DNA of 30,127 nucleotides from Candidatus Uhrbacteria bacterium. GTDB taxonomy: Bacteria; Patescibacteriota; Patescibacteriia; UBA9934; GWF2-40-263. Made by a program: the position numbers and the translations under genes. The notes under the pieces are model-generated. The model made no database searches. It was given only the letters and a program-made list of their open reading frames with translations, and was not told the origin of the DNA. This document shows positions 21,603 to 27,471 of this stretch, piece by piece (the first letter of the stretch is position 1; every line of letters starts with the position of its first letter). The DNA is taken from the NCBI GenBank assembly GCA_016208545.1, contig JACQXU010000022.1, forward strand, positions 41,176 to 71,302, read 5' to 3'.

Positions 21603-22070
21603 TTATCGTGCAAAATGAGCAAACGCTCGATTAGCTTCAGCCATTCTCTGAACATCTTGACGTTTTTTGACAGCATCGCCTTCACCCTTTGAAGCGGCAA
21701 TAATTTCTTCGGCTAATTTTTCCGCCATGCGTCGCCCTTTTTTCGTACGAGCCGCAATCAAAATCCAACGAAAAGCCAAAATAACACGTCGTTCACCGCG
21801 AACAGGCATTGGAATTTGATAATTTGCTCCTCCAACACGACGGCTTTTCACTTCAAGCGAAGGCATCACGTTTTTTAACGCTGTTTCAAAAACATCGAGC
21901 GGACTTTGTTTGGTTTTATCGCTCACGATTTCCAAACAATCGTACACGACTTGCTGTGCAACAGTTTTTTTGCCACTGTGCATTATGTAATTGACGAGCT
22001 TGGTAACTTGAGTGCTTCCAAATTTTGGATCTGGATCGAGTTTACGTTTTGGCGCTTGTTTTCCGCGCAT
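21603..22070 (-). CDS. rpsG: 30S ribosomal protein S7 (uS7)
   Basis: Primary binding protein of the 16S rRNA 3' domain. The 155 residues start MRGKQAPKRKLDPDPKFGST and contain KLVNYIMHSGKKTVAQQVVY, LKNVMPSLEVKSRRVGGANY and QIPMPVRGERRVILAFRWIL. The C-terminal arm ends AEANRAFAHFAR. Complete and placed between rpsL and fusA. Confidence 0.97.
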   Translation of the reverse strand: MRGKQAPKRKLDPDPKFGSTQVTKLVNYIMHSGKKTVAQQVVYDCLEIVSDKTKQSPLDVFETALKNVMPSLEVKSRRVGGANYQIPMPVRGERRVILAFRWILIAARTKKGRRMAEKLAEEIIAASKGEGDAVKKRQDVQRMAEANRAFAHFAR

Positions 22071-22110
22071 ATGTTTGATGTTTTCTGACGGTTATCTTCC
22101 TCCGTGCGTT

Positions 22111-22166
22111 CGGAGTACTCCGTCGTATTAATTAAATTCTAAATTCGAATATCGAAATACGAAACT
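22111..22166. repeat. Palindrome and TTCGAATATCGAAATACGAA repeat between rpsL and rpsG
   Basis: CGGAGTACTCCG (22111-22122) is a perfect 12-bp palindrome. AATTCTAAATTCGAATATCG and then AAATACGAAAC (22134-22164) resembles the repeat at 18708-18745. Both lie in the transcribed spacer between rpsL and rpsG. Confidence 0.45.
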
Positions 22167-22168
22167 AT

Positions 22169-22591
22169 CTATTTCTTCTTCCCTCTCTTTGCGCCGTACT
22201 TTGAACGGCCTTGTTTGCGACCATCTACTCCTTGTGTGTCGTAAACTCCGCGAACAATGTGATATCGAACACCTGGCAAGTCTTTCACGCGGCCTCCTCG
22301 GATCATCACAATTGAGTGTTCCTGCAAATTGTGTCCCTCGCCAGGAATGTAGGCATTGACTTCCATTCCATTTGAAAGACGAACGCGCGCAATTTTTCTG
22401 ATGGCCGAGTTTGGTTTTTTCGGCGTCATTGTTGTCACCTTCACACAAACACCTCGCTTAAATGCGCTACCACTTGGATAATCAGTGCGTTTACGATGAA
22501 GTGAATCGTAAGTAAACTGCAAAGCCGGCGACTTTGATTTTGTCGATTTTGACTGACGGCCTTTTCGAATAAGTTGGTTGACTGTAGGCAT
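22169..22591 (-). CDS. rpsL: 30S ribosomal protein S12 (uS12)
   Basis: Decoding-centre protein of 140 residues. It starts MPTVNQLIRKGRQSKSTKSK. The two conserved loops are TTMTPKKPNSAIRKIARVRL and GEGHNLQEHSIVMIRGGRVK followed by DLPGVRYHIVRG. The lysines in PKKPNS and GRVKDLPG are the positions where streptomycin-resistance changes occur in other bacteria, and both are the sensitive-type residues here. Its ATG (22589-22591) is part of a TATG that abuts a 138-bp inverted-repeat element, so its native leader has been moved away. Confidence 0.97.
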   Translation of the reverse strand: MPTVNQLIRKGRQSKSTKSKSPALQFTYDSLHRKRTDYPSGSAFKRGVCVKVTTMTPKKPNSAIRKIARVRLSNGMEVNAYIPGEGHNLQEHSIVMIRGGRVKDLPGVRYHIVRGVYDTQGVDGRKQGRSKYGAKRGKKK

Positions 22592-22592
22592 A

Positions 22593-22730
22593 CCCGGTAG
22601 TACAACAATGATTTTTATTACTTGTTAGTATCTCTTTTGCTGACATTGTTACGACATCCCATGTAGGGCGTCGTATAGATTGCGCTAATACTCGGTACAA
22701 CAGATGACAAATCATTGTTGTACTACCGGG
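22593..22730. mobile_element. 138-bp gene-less inverted-repeat element at the rpsL start codon
   Basis: Perfect 22-bp terminal inverted repeats (22593-22614 and 22709-22730) start with CCCGGTAGTACAAC, the same end as the GIY-YIG element at 4597-4897. Inside is a secondary hairpin, ACGACATCCC then ATGTAGGGCGTCGT (22651-22674). No nuclease frame is present. CATA occurs directly outside both ends (22589-22592 and 22731-22734). This suggests a 4-bp target duplication in which one copy is the rpsL start codon. It appears to be a non-autonomous relative of the GIY-YIG element. Confidence 0.75.
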
Positions 22731-22737
22731 CATAGTT

Positions 22738-22765
22738 GGAAAATAGGTAGTAGGTAGTAAGTATA
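22738..22765. repeat. TAG-rich repeat in the rpsL leader
   Basis: AAAATAGGTAGTAGGTAGTA then AGTATATG lies directly outside the 138-bp element. Read on the minus strand it ends TTTTCCAACTATG, nearly the same as the aspS leader (TTTTCAACTATG). This gives a glimpse of the rpsL leader before the element arrived. Confidence 0.5.
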
Positions 22766-22841
22766 TGCGTAAGAACAAAAAGCGAGTATAACTAATACTT
22801 AATACCAACTATACTTATACTCTAATTAAATAACCGCCAGA

Positions 22842-22870
22842 AGAATAACATTCGTCCTAAAAAACGTCAA
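22842..22870 (-). promoter_or_regulatory. Predicted sigma-70 promoter of the str operon
   Basis: On the minus strand TTGACG (22865-22870), a 17-nt spacer and TATTCT (22842-22847). The -10 hexamer is identical to that of the small-RNA promoter at 17493-17521. The leader to rpsL would be about 245 nt, of which 138 are the inserted element. Confidence 0.6.
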
Positions 22871-22880
22871 CCCAGGGGAC

Positions 22881-22967
22881 AGGTTTTTGATTTTGGGTTT
22901 TGGGTTTTTGGTAGCCCACGGCTTTTCCGGCCTAAAGGCCGGGTCCGCCTCTGGCGGAAGCCGTGGC
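22881..22967. repeat. Composite inverted repeat with GGCC and GGCGGA hairpins, copy 2
   Basis: Core at 22925-22958: CCGGCCTAAAGGCCGG followed by TCCGCCTCTGGCGGA. It is enclosed by an outer stem CCACGGCT (22916-22923) and AGCCGTGG (22959-22966), so it can fold as a three-way junction. It is preceded by GGTTTTGGG-type words (22881-22912) like those between adk and map. Together with copy 1 at 19324-19470 it brackets the rpsL-rpsG-fusA operon. Confidence 0.65.
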
Positions 22968-22977
22968 GTACAGATAC

Positions 22978-23001
22978 AAAAAAAGCGCCGATTTGACGCT
23001 T
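22978..23001 (-). terminator. Terminator overlapping the stop codon of the unrecognised gene
   Basis: On the minus strand AAGCGTC, a short loop and GGCGCTT are followed by TTTTTTG. The first stem bases overlap the stop codon (23000-23002). Confidence 0.7.
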
Positions 23002-24079
23002 AGAGAATGTCAGGAGCCGGAGCATTTGGATCGCGCAAACGCGCGACAAGCAGATTCTTGGCCCATTCGATTGCGTTTCCCGCATCCTCACAAGCTTTAG
23101 TACCAATCAAACCCGTCAAGCGTAGGAAACTTTCAAGCTCCTCAACAGTCAGAGATTGATTGATTCGCTTTCCGTGTTCTTCCGCGGTGATGATATTGCG
23201 ATTCTCAATCGCACGCTCTCGCATGGTTAGAAGTACGTCGTGAAGACGCTTCTGCCATCTAACATTTGACGGATCGATTTGTAGAACTCTCTCTACAATA
23301 GAGAGATAATTATACATAAAGCTTTCGCTCTTCCAGATGATCTCATAAAACTCGACAGTGAAATCAATCCCGAGACGTTTGCTGATCCTGTCAAGATCTT
23401 CTAGAGAGTTGTGACCGTTATTGCACCAACGCGCAAACGCACGACTGCGCGTTTTAAGATCCGCGAACTCGGCGAACCATCTCATCTGCGCGTTTATTTC
23501 ATGACCCCAGAGTTCGCGCGCGAGATTGTTGGCAAGACGTTTGCGTTCAGAATCCGTCAATTGACGGTTGAGAAGCTTCTCACATCTTTTGACGATTTGA
23601 ACATTGCATCTTTCCATAGCCGCAGAGAGGACAGAGTTGAATCCTTTCTCTTTGTAAGTTCCGCGTCGGAAGAACCTGATCGCTTGACTCGGTTTCTCGG
23701 AATTACCGTGTCTGCGATACTCTCGTGCAAGAGCAAAACCTGCTCGATCGCAATCCTCTCTACGAAGCGACTTGCGATAAACACCGTCCAGCTTTTCGAC
23801 GTCTCCGATTCTGGAGGCGAATTGAACTGCGTACCGGGTTCCTTTTTGGGCATCGTACCAATCGAAACAGGCGTACACCACTCGACTCTTTCCAAACACT
23901 GCGGCCTGACGACCGGACGAAAGAATCAGCTTTTCCACTTGTGACGGGCTGATTCCAGCGTCTAGGAACTTACTAACATAAGCACCGATCTCTGGCTGAA
24001 ACGCACGAAGCGGATCGTGACGAACGAGAACATGAAGCTGTTGATCAGAGAGTCCTTCGAGCAGTTTTTGATGGTGCAT
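23000..24079 (-). CDS. Unrecognised 359-residue helical protein
   Basis: I do not recognise this family. The protein is soluble, mostly alpha-helical and Arg-rich. It has FGKSRVVYACFDWYDAQKGT near residue 70, a basic region LRREDCDRAGFALAREYRRH, and a mid-section FARWCNNGHNSLEDLDRISK. No signal peptide, membrane segment or catalytic signature stands out. The start is the second of two adjacent ATGs (24077-24079), because AGGAGG ends 5 nt before it. This is the clearest Shine-Dalgarno in the window. The gene has its own promoter and a terminator touching its stop codon. Its codon use (CGC, GCG, CTC, AAG) is GC-richer than that of neighbours. Horizontal acquisition or unusually high expression would explain this. 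Confidence 0.8.
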   Translation of the reverse strand: MHHQKLLEGLSDQQLHVLVRHDPLRAFQPEIGAYVSKFLDAGISPSQVEKLILSSGRQAAVFGKSRVVYACFDWYDAQKGTRYAVQFASRIGDVEKLDGVYRKSLRREDCDRAGFALAREYRRHGNSEKPSQAIRFFRRGTYKEKGFNSVLSAAMERCNVQIVKRCEKLLNRQLTDSERKRLANNLARELWGHEINAQMRWFAEFADLKTRSRAFARWCNNGHNSLEDLDRISKRLGIDFTVEFYEIIWKSESFMYNYLSIVERVLQIDPSNVRWQKRLHDVLLTMRERAIENRNIITAEEHGKRINQSLTVEELESFLRLTGLIGTKACEDAGNAIEWAKNLLVARLRDPNAPAPDIL

Positions 24080-24084
24080 CATTA

Positions 24085-24132
24085 CCTCCTAACTGCTTTT
24101 AGGAAGATACTCCATGTGTTCGCTTGAGTCAA
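24085..24132 (-). promoter_or_regulatory. Promoter and strong ribosome-binding site of the unrecognised gene
   Basis: TTGACT (minus strand of 24127-24132), 17 nt, then TATCTT (24104-24109). AGGAGG (24085-24090) follows close to the start codon. Both elements are much closer to consensus than those of neighbouring genes. Confidence 0.65.
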
Positions 24133-24133
24133 C

Positions 24134-24781
24134 CTAAAATATGCTAGCGAAATACCACAAGCAATTTTGTCCGATCAATGAATTGCAAACAGAGTAAGAA
24201 GGTTCTGCAATAAAAAAGAAAACATTTATATTTGTGAGTATTGCGATAAAAACAGCGATCATAAGAATCTGTGGTCCACGAATTGCAACGAGAGAGCGCA
24301 AACGAGCGTATTTTGGATGATCGAACAACGCAAAAAATAATTTTGATCCGTCAAGCGGATGAATTGGAATCACATTGAAAAAAAGAAGAAACAAATTCAA
24401 AAGCACAAGCCAAAATAAAAAAACCGGCAAAAGATTTGTCTGGCCAAGTGTTGATGATGTAATTCGAAAAGCAATTGAGGCCACAAGCGCGATCAAAAAA
24501 TTCGCAACAGGCCCGGCAAGCGCGATTTTCACGGAATCCCATTTTGGATTTTTCAAATTGTATGGATTAAACGGAACTGGTTTTGCCCATCCAAAACCAA
24601 ATAACAAAAGTGGAATAAGACCAAAAAGATCCAAATGCGCGAGTGGATTTAGTGTGAGACGTCCTTCACGTTCTGCTGTTTTGTCGCCAAGCAAAAAACT
24701 AGCGAGAGCATGAGAAAATTCATGAATCGTGAGTGATGCCAAAATCGCAATAGCCCAGGCGAGCGCGATAGCTCCAACTTT
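24134..24781 (-). CDS. M50 family (site-2-protease-like) membrane metalloprotease, start missing
   Basis: Intramembrane zinc protease. HEFSH in AIAILASLTIHEFSHALASF supplies two zinc ligands and the catalytic Glu, and NVIPIHPLDGSKLFFALFDH holds the third ligand (Asp of LDG). LLGDKTAEREGRLTLNPLAH is the family region after the first helix. About five hydrophobic segments are seen. The frame is open upstream to 24781, but only TTG at 24740-24742 could start it, and that would cut the first helix. The preceding bases belong to murA in another frame. The gene therefore seems to have lost its start in a deletion that fused it to murA. Substrates of such small M50 proteins are unknown. Confidence 0.85.
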   Translation of the reverse strand, partial: KVGAIALAWAIAILASLTIHEFSHALASFLLGDKTAEREGRLTLNPLAHLDLFGLIPLLLFGFGWAKPVPFNPYNLKNPKWDSVKIALAGPVANFLIALVASIAFRITSSTLGQTNLLPVFLFWLVLLNLFLLFFNVIPIHPLDGSKLFFALFDHPKYARLRSLVAIRGPQILMIAVFIAILTNINVFFFIAEPSYSVCNSLIGQNCLWYFASIF

Positions 24782-26031
24782 TCATAACCTCTTTCAAGAT
24801 GTTTAATTCCGCGAAGTGTTGATGTGCCGTCAGCAACAAGTGCGGCCACAACGAACGCGAGGCCTGCACGAATGTCAGGAACCTCAACTTCAGCCGAGTG
24901 CAAAGAAGTAGGACCAGTGATCACAGCAGAGTGGCGATAATTCTGTCCTTTGAAACGACAAGAAATCTCACCAAGACAATTACTAAAGAGTGAAACATTC
25001 GCACCCATTGAGTTTAGAGTTTGTGTGTATCCAAATCGCTCTTCGTAAACCGTTTCATGCACAACAGAAATTCCTTTCGCTTGAGTTAACACAACAACAA
25101 ACGGCTGTTGCCAATCAGTCATAAATCCAGGATGCGTGTCTGTTTCAAGTTCGATTCCACGATAAGATGCAGTACCGCGAAAATTTATTCCATCTGGCTT
25201 CACTTCATACTCCCCACCAATTCGCCGCACTGCATTCAAAAAAGTAATCATATGTTGATGCTCTGCTCCACGAACAAAAATTTCTCCGCGAGTTCCAAGC
25301 GCCATACAGGCATATGATGCGGCTTCAATGCGGTCAGGCATCACTCTAACTCGTGTTCCGTGTAATTTTTCAACTCCAATAATTTCCATTGAACGGCAAG
25401 CGTCGGTTTGAATGACGGCTCCCATGTTTTGCAACATCATTATTAGTTCCTGGATTTCAGGTTCAATTGCCGCGTTTCGAATCGTTGTCCGACCGTCCGC
25501 CAAAACACCGGATAGAATCGCAGTCTCTGTTGCTCCGATTGATGGATATGGAAGTTCGATGAGCGCGCCTTTCAAACGTTTTTTTATAGTTGCGTGATAA
25601 CCGTCGTTCTCTTCTTCAATTGACGCACCCATTTTTCGAAGTACCTCAATGTGAAAATTAACAGGACGCGGCCCGATTGCATCTCCACCAACAAACGGCA
25701 CAAATGCTTCACCAACTCGATGCAAAAGCGGAGCGAGCGCGAGAATACTAATTCGATTTTTGCGAGAAAGCGAATGAACAGAAGTTGAGCTTATGGTTTT
25801 GGTTATAGCATGAAGTTTGTGTTCTTCAATCCACTGAATCTGTGTTCCGACTGAAGTTATAATTTCTTGTGTGATCGCTGTTTCCTGTTGACGCGGAACA
25901 TTTTCAATTTCAACCAATTCATCAGTTAACAAACTAGCGATCATCATTTTTGATGCCGCATTCTTCGCGCCTGAAAGTGTTATCTCACCTCTAAGAGGTT
26001 TGCCGCCTGTGATTAAAAAATTGTCGGACAT
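24649..26031 (-). CDS. murA: UDP-N-acetylglucosamine enolpyruvyl transferase with Asp in place of the catalytic Cys; 3' end fused
   Basis: First committed step of peptidoglycan synthesis. Residues 1-419 are normal MurA: FLITGGKPLRGEITLSGAKN (Lys23), FVGGDAIGPRPVNFHIEVLR, SIGATETAILSGVLADGRTT, MPDRIEAASYACMALGTRGE, THPGFMTDWQQPFVVVLTQA and GIKHLERGYEKL. The catalytic position is Asp117 (GGDAIG) where most bacteria have Cys; in other bacteria this change gives natural fosfomycin resistance. After ERGYEKLE the family sequence stops. The last 41 residues are an out-of-frame translation of the M50 gene. The true C-terminus (about 10 residues) and the M50 start were lost at a junction near 24765-24781. 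Confidence 0.93.
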   Translation of the reverse strand: MSDNFLITGGKPLRGEITLSGAKNAASKMMIASLLTDELVEIENVPRQQETAITQEIITSVGTQIQWIEEHKLHAITKTISSTSVHSLSRKNRISILALAPLLHRVGEAFVPFVGGDAIGPRPVNFHIEVLRKMGASIEEENDGYHATIKKRLKGALIELPYPSIGATETAILSGVLADGRTTIRNAAIEPEIQELIMMLQNMGAVIQTDACRSMEIIGVEKLHGTRVRVMPDRIEAASYACMALGTRGEIFVRGAEHQHMITFLNAVRRIGGEYEVKPDGINFRGTASYRGIELETDTHPGFMTDWQQPFVVVLTQAKGISVVHETVYEERFGYTQTLNSMGANVSLFSNCLGEISCRFKGQNYRHSAVITGPTSLHSAEVEVPDIRAGLAFVVAALVADGTSTLRGIKHLERGYEKLELSRSPGLLRFWHHSRFMNFLMLSLVFCLATKQQNVKDVSH

Positions 26032-26032
26032 A

Positions 26033-26139
26033 GTTTGGAGGGTTGTATGGGTATAGAGTCGTAGGGTTGTAGATTGGGTGAAAATGTCATTTAAAATTAG
26101 TAATTTCTATAACCTATCACCCTATAACCCTCCCAACAA
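26033..26139. repeat. GGAGGGTTNTANGGGT inverted repeat between murA and the membrane pair
   Basis: GGAGGGTTGTATGGGTATAG (26038-26057) and, inverted, CTATCACCCTATAACCCTCC (26114-26133) enclose an AT-rich spacer. The right arm encodes the last residues (GRVIG) and the stop of the upstream membrane protein gene. Confidence 0.5.
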
Positions 26140-26473
26140 AATAAATCGAACTCATAGCAAGAAACATTGGAAAAATCCAATCAACATAATTCAAAAACCA
26201 TCTGTCGCCGCTGTAAAGATAACCGAAAACAACGAATTCAAGCAAGGAAACAAAAAACATTGCAATCCAAGTTGTTGTAAAAACTGAAAACGTCGCAAAA
26301 AAATTAAAGTAAATAAAAAAACTTATTGCAAATGCCGCGACAACAGAAAGATAATGGAAAAACACATATTGTTTTCGGCCGAGCCTGTGCGCATTATTCA
26401 CAAAAACTTCAACCAAAATCCAAGCCACAAGCGCGTGAAGAGCTACGATGAAAATGTTTAGAATAAATGTCAT
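26117..26473 (-). CDS. Small four-helix membrane protein B (paralogue of the preceding gene)
   Basis: 118 residues from the ATG at 26471-26473, which overlaps the stop of the upstream gene as ATGA. Four hydrophobic segments lie at about 4-24, 37-57, 63-87 and 95-113. The last one contains FLNYVDWIFPMFLAMSSIYF, closely matching FLNFVDWIFPFFLIASTIYA in the upstream protein; the first, VALHALVAWILVEVFVNN, matches AVHTFVAWVVLSFALHF. The two genes are thus an internal duplication. No known family is recognised. Function may involve heterodimer formation, but nothing in the sequence proves it. Confidence 0.75.
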   Translation of the reverse strand: MTFILNIFIVALHALVAWILVEVFVNNAHRLGRKQYVFFHYLSVVAAFAISFFIYFNFFATFSVFTTTWIAMFFVSLLEFVVFGYLYSGDRWFLNYVDWIFPMFLAMSSIYFVGRVIG

Positions 26474-26847
26474 AAAGTTACAATAGTTTTCTTTCGTGAG
26501 CTGATTGCATAAATCGTCGAGGCGATCAAAAAGAATGGAAAAATCCAATCAACAAAATTTAAAAAACGACTCGCATCAATCTGAAAAAAATTTCTGTACA
26601 AAGCTTCAAAAAAAACAAAAGCCGTAAGTGCATGAATGGTTGTAAAAAATGGTAAATCTGTTTCGTGTGATTGATAATAAGAACGAAAAACGATTGCAAA
26701 AATAATTATTGAAAGAGAAATGTGTAACGAAATGTAAACTTCACGGGAAAACGAATTAAAAAAATGCAGAGCAAAAGACAAAACAACCCACGCAACGAAA
26801 GTGTGAACTGCGATTAACAAAAATCTGGCAAAACGATTTTTCAACAT
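26470..26847 (-). CDS. Small four-helix membrane protein A
   Basis: 125 residues with hydrophobic segments at about 9-29, 39-56, 66-86 and 96-114 and a basic N-terminus (MLKNRFAR), which suggests the N-terminus is cytoplasmic. DWIFPFF near the end is shared with the downstream paralogue. No residues suggest an enzyme. The gene lies about 100 nt behind a leader containing a terminator and a possible anti-terminator (26951-27130). That implies regulated expression of the pair. Unrecognised family. Confidence 0.75.
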   Translation of the reverse strand: MLKNRFARFLLIAVHTFVAWVVLSFALHFFNSFSREVYISLHISLSIIIFAIVFRSYYQSHETDLPFFTTIHALTAFVFFEALYRNFFQIDASRFLNFVDWIFPFFLIASTIYAISSRKKTIVTL

Positions 26848-26950
26848 AATTATAGTGTTTCAATGTCCAAAACTTCTGTTTTTTCAAATATTTGTTCTAT
26901 TATTAAGAATAGCCCTTAAACGAAATTTCGCCAAGTATTAAAAAGAGGTA

Positions 26951-26978
26951 TAAAAAAAGAGGGTGCGGTGAAGCACCC
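26951..26978 (-). terminator. Leader terminator upstream of the membrane pair
   Basis: On the minus strand GGGTGC, TTCACC and GCACCC are followed by TCTTTTTTTATA. It lies in front of, not behind, the gene pair it precedes, as in attenuation-type leaders. Confidence 0.75.
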
Positions 26979-27125
26979 AAAGAAGAGACAATGATTGTCC
27001 GATGGGACTTGAGGACATCTCTTAAAACTCGCACCCATCCTTCCGACGATCCTGCAAAAAGATTCTGCAGGATATATCAAAAGTGCTTTAGTCAGCTTCG
27101 AGTTCTGACGCGGCACGTGCGGACG
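26951..27125 (-). ncRNA. Candidate attenuator or riboswitch-like leader RNA
   Basis: The 600-base region 26848-27449 has no credible gene. This half carries, in minus-strand order, a perfect 8-bp hairpin ATCCTGCA/TGCAGGAT (27073-27049) and then GGGTGCG (27036-27030). A hairpin AGAGA...TCTCT (27022-26984) and the terminator follow. The early GGGTGCG is complementary to CGCACCC, the 3' arm of the terminator (26967-26961), so terminator and anti-terminator exclude each other. Start probably lies near 27125, next to a palindrome. The ligand or trigger is unknown and the pattern matches no class I can name. Confidence 0.5.
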
Positions 27126-27128
27126 CAT

Positions 27129-27147
27129 ATATTTTATCATAAAATAT
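27129..27147. promoter_or_regulatory. Perfect 19-bp palindrome, possible operator
   Basis: ATATTTTATCATAAAATAT has 9-bp arms around one base. On the minus strand it contains TAAAAT, a possible -10 box for the leader RNA. A repressor site or a promoter with symmetric AT content are both possible. Confidence 0.4.
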
Positions 27148-27186
27148 GAAATTCCTAAGAAAAAAGAAAAGAACTGGGGATAATTC

Positions 27187-27222
27187 AAAACCGCTCTGCG
27201 TTAGTCGAAGAGCGGTTTTATT
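27187..27222. terminator. Bidirectional terminator hairpin
   Basis: AAAACCGCTCT and AGAGCGGTTTT pair perfectly around a short loop. The plus strand has the longer U-tract (TTTTATTTTTT); the minus strand has TTTTGAATT. It ends the structured RNA at 27229-27438 on the minus strand. Confidence 0.7.
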
Positions 27223-27228
27223 TTTTGG

Positions 27229-27438
27229 TGCCTCACGAAGGAATGGGTGTCCTAGATATATTGATCAACGTAATCGGATTTGATTTACATTCTGTCAAGC
27301 GATGATAGCAGTTTGTTTTCCGCTATGTCGTCTAAGACAATGTGTATTTCCGTCAGGTCCTGTATCTGGTTAAGCCAGACATTCATGGACCGAAAAGTTG
27401 TTTGTAATCAATGGACTGACCCACCCTGCCGCGAGACA
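27229..27438 (-). ncRNA. Candidate structured RNA of about 210 nt downstream of murI
   Basis: The two ends can pair over long range: TGTCTCGCG (27438-27430) with CGTGAGGCA (27237-27229), 9 bp with two G-U pairs. Inward, GGGTG (27426-27422) pairs with CACCC (27249-27245). Internal hairpins include TCTGG-CTTAA-CCAGA (27379-27365) and TAGCGG/CTGCTA (27325-27306). A promoter ends just before 27438 and a terminator follows. A single closed rod with internal loops recalls 6S RNA, but I could not identify its hallmarks. It does not show RNase P, SRP or tmRNA consensus. Confidence 0.5.
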
Positions 27439-27443
27439 ACATA

Positions 27444-27471
27444 AATATATCATTTTGACAGAAAAGCGCAA
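27444..27471 (-). promoter_or_regulatory. Predicted promoter of the structured RNA
   Basis: On the minus strand TTGCGC (27466-27471), 16 nt, then TATATT (27444-27449). Predicted start near 27437, which coincides with the first base of the closing helix. The -35 box lies inside the 3' end of murI. Confidence 0.45.

Noticed and set aside
22128..22448. A 106-residue frame overlapping rpsL
   Set aside because: It is a shadow of the rpsL coding sequence in another frame.
22491..22808. A 105-residue minus-strand frame covering the rpsL leader and part of rpsL
   Set aside because: It is an out-of-frame reading through the inverted-repeat element and the rpsL coding region.
23411..23944. A 177-residue plus-strand frame inside the unrecognised gene
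   Set aside because: It is antisense to a gene with promoter, ribosome-binding site and terminator on the minus strand, and lacks its own signals.
26845..26860. TATAAT directly before the ATG of the first membrane protein
   Set aside because: It is one base from the start codon, so transcription would begin inside the gene, and no -35 box fits.
26916..27188. A 90-residue minus-strand frame in the leader region
   Set aside because: It reads through the terminator hairpin and has no protein-like pattern; the RNA structures explain this stretch better.
27229..27438. tmRNA, SRP RNA or RNase P RNA
   Set aside because: No tRNA-like end or tag frame, no GGAAGGAAGCAG-type loop and no RNase P conserved cores could be found.
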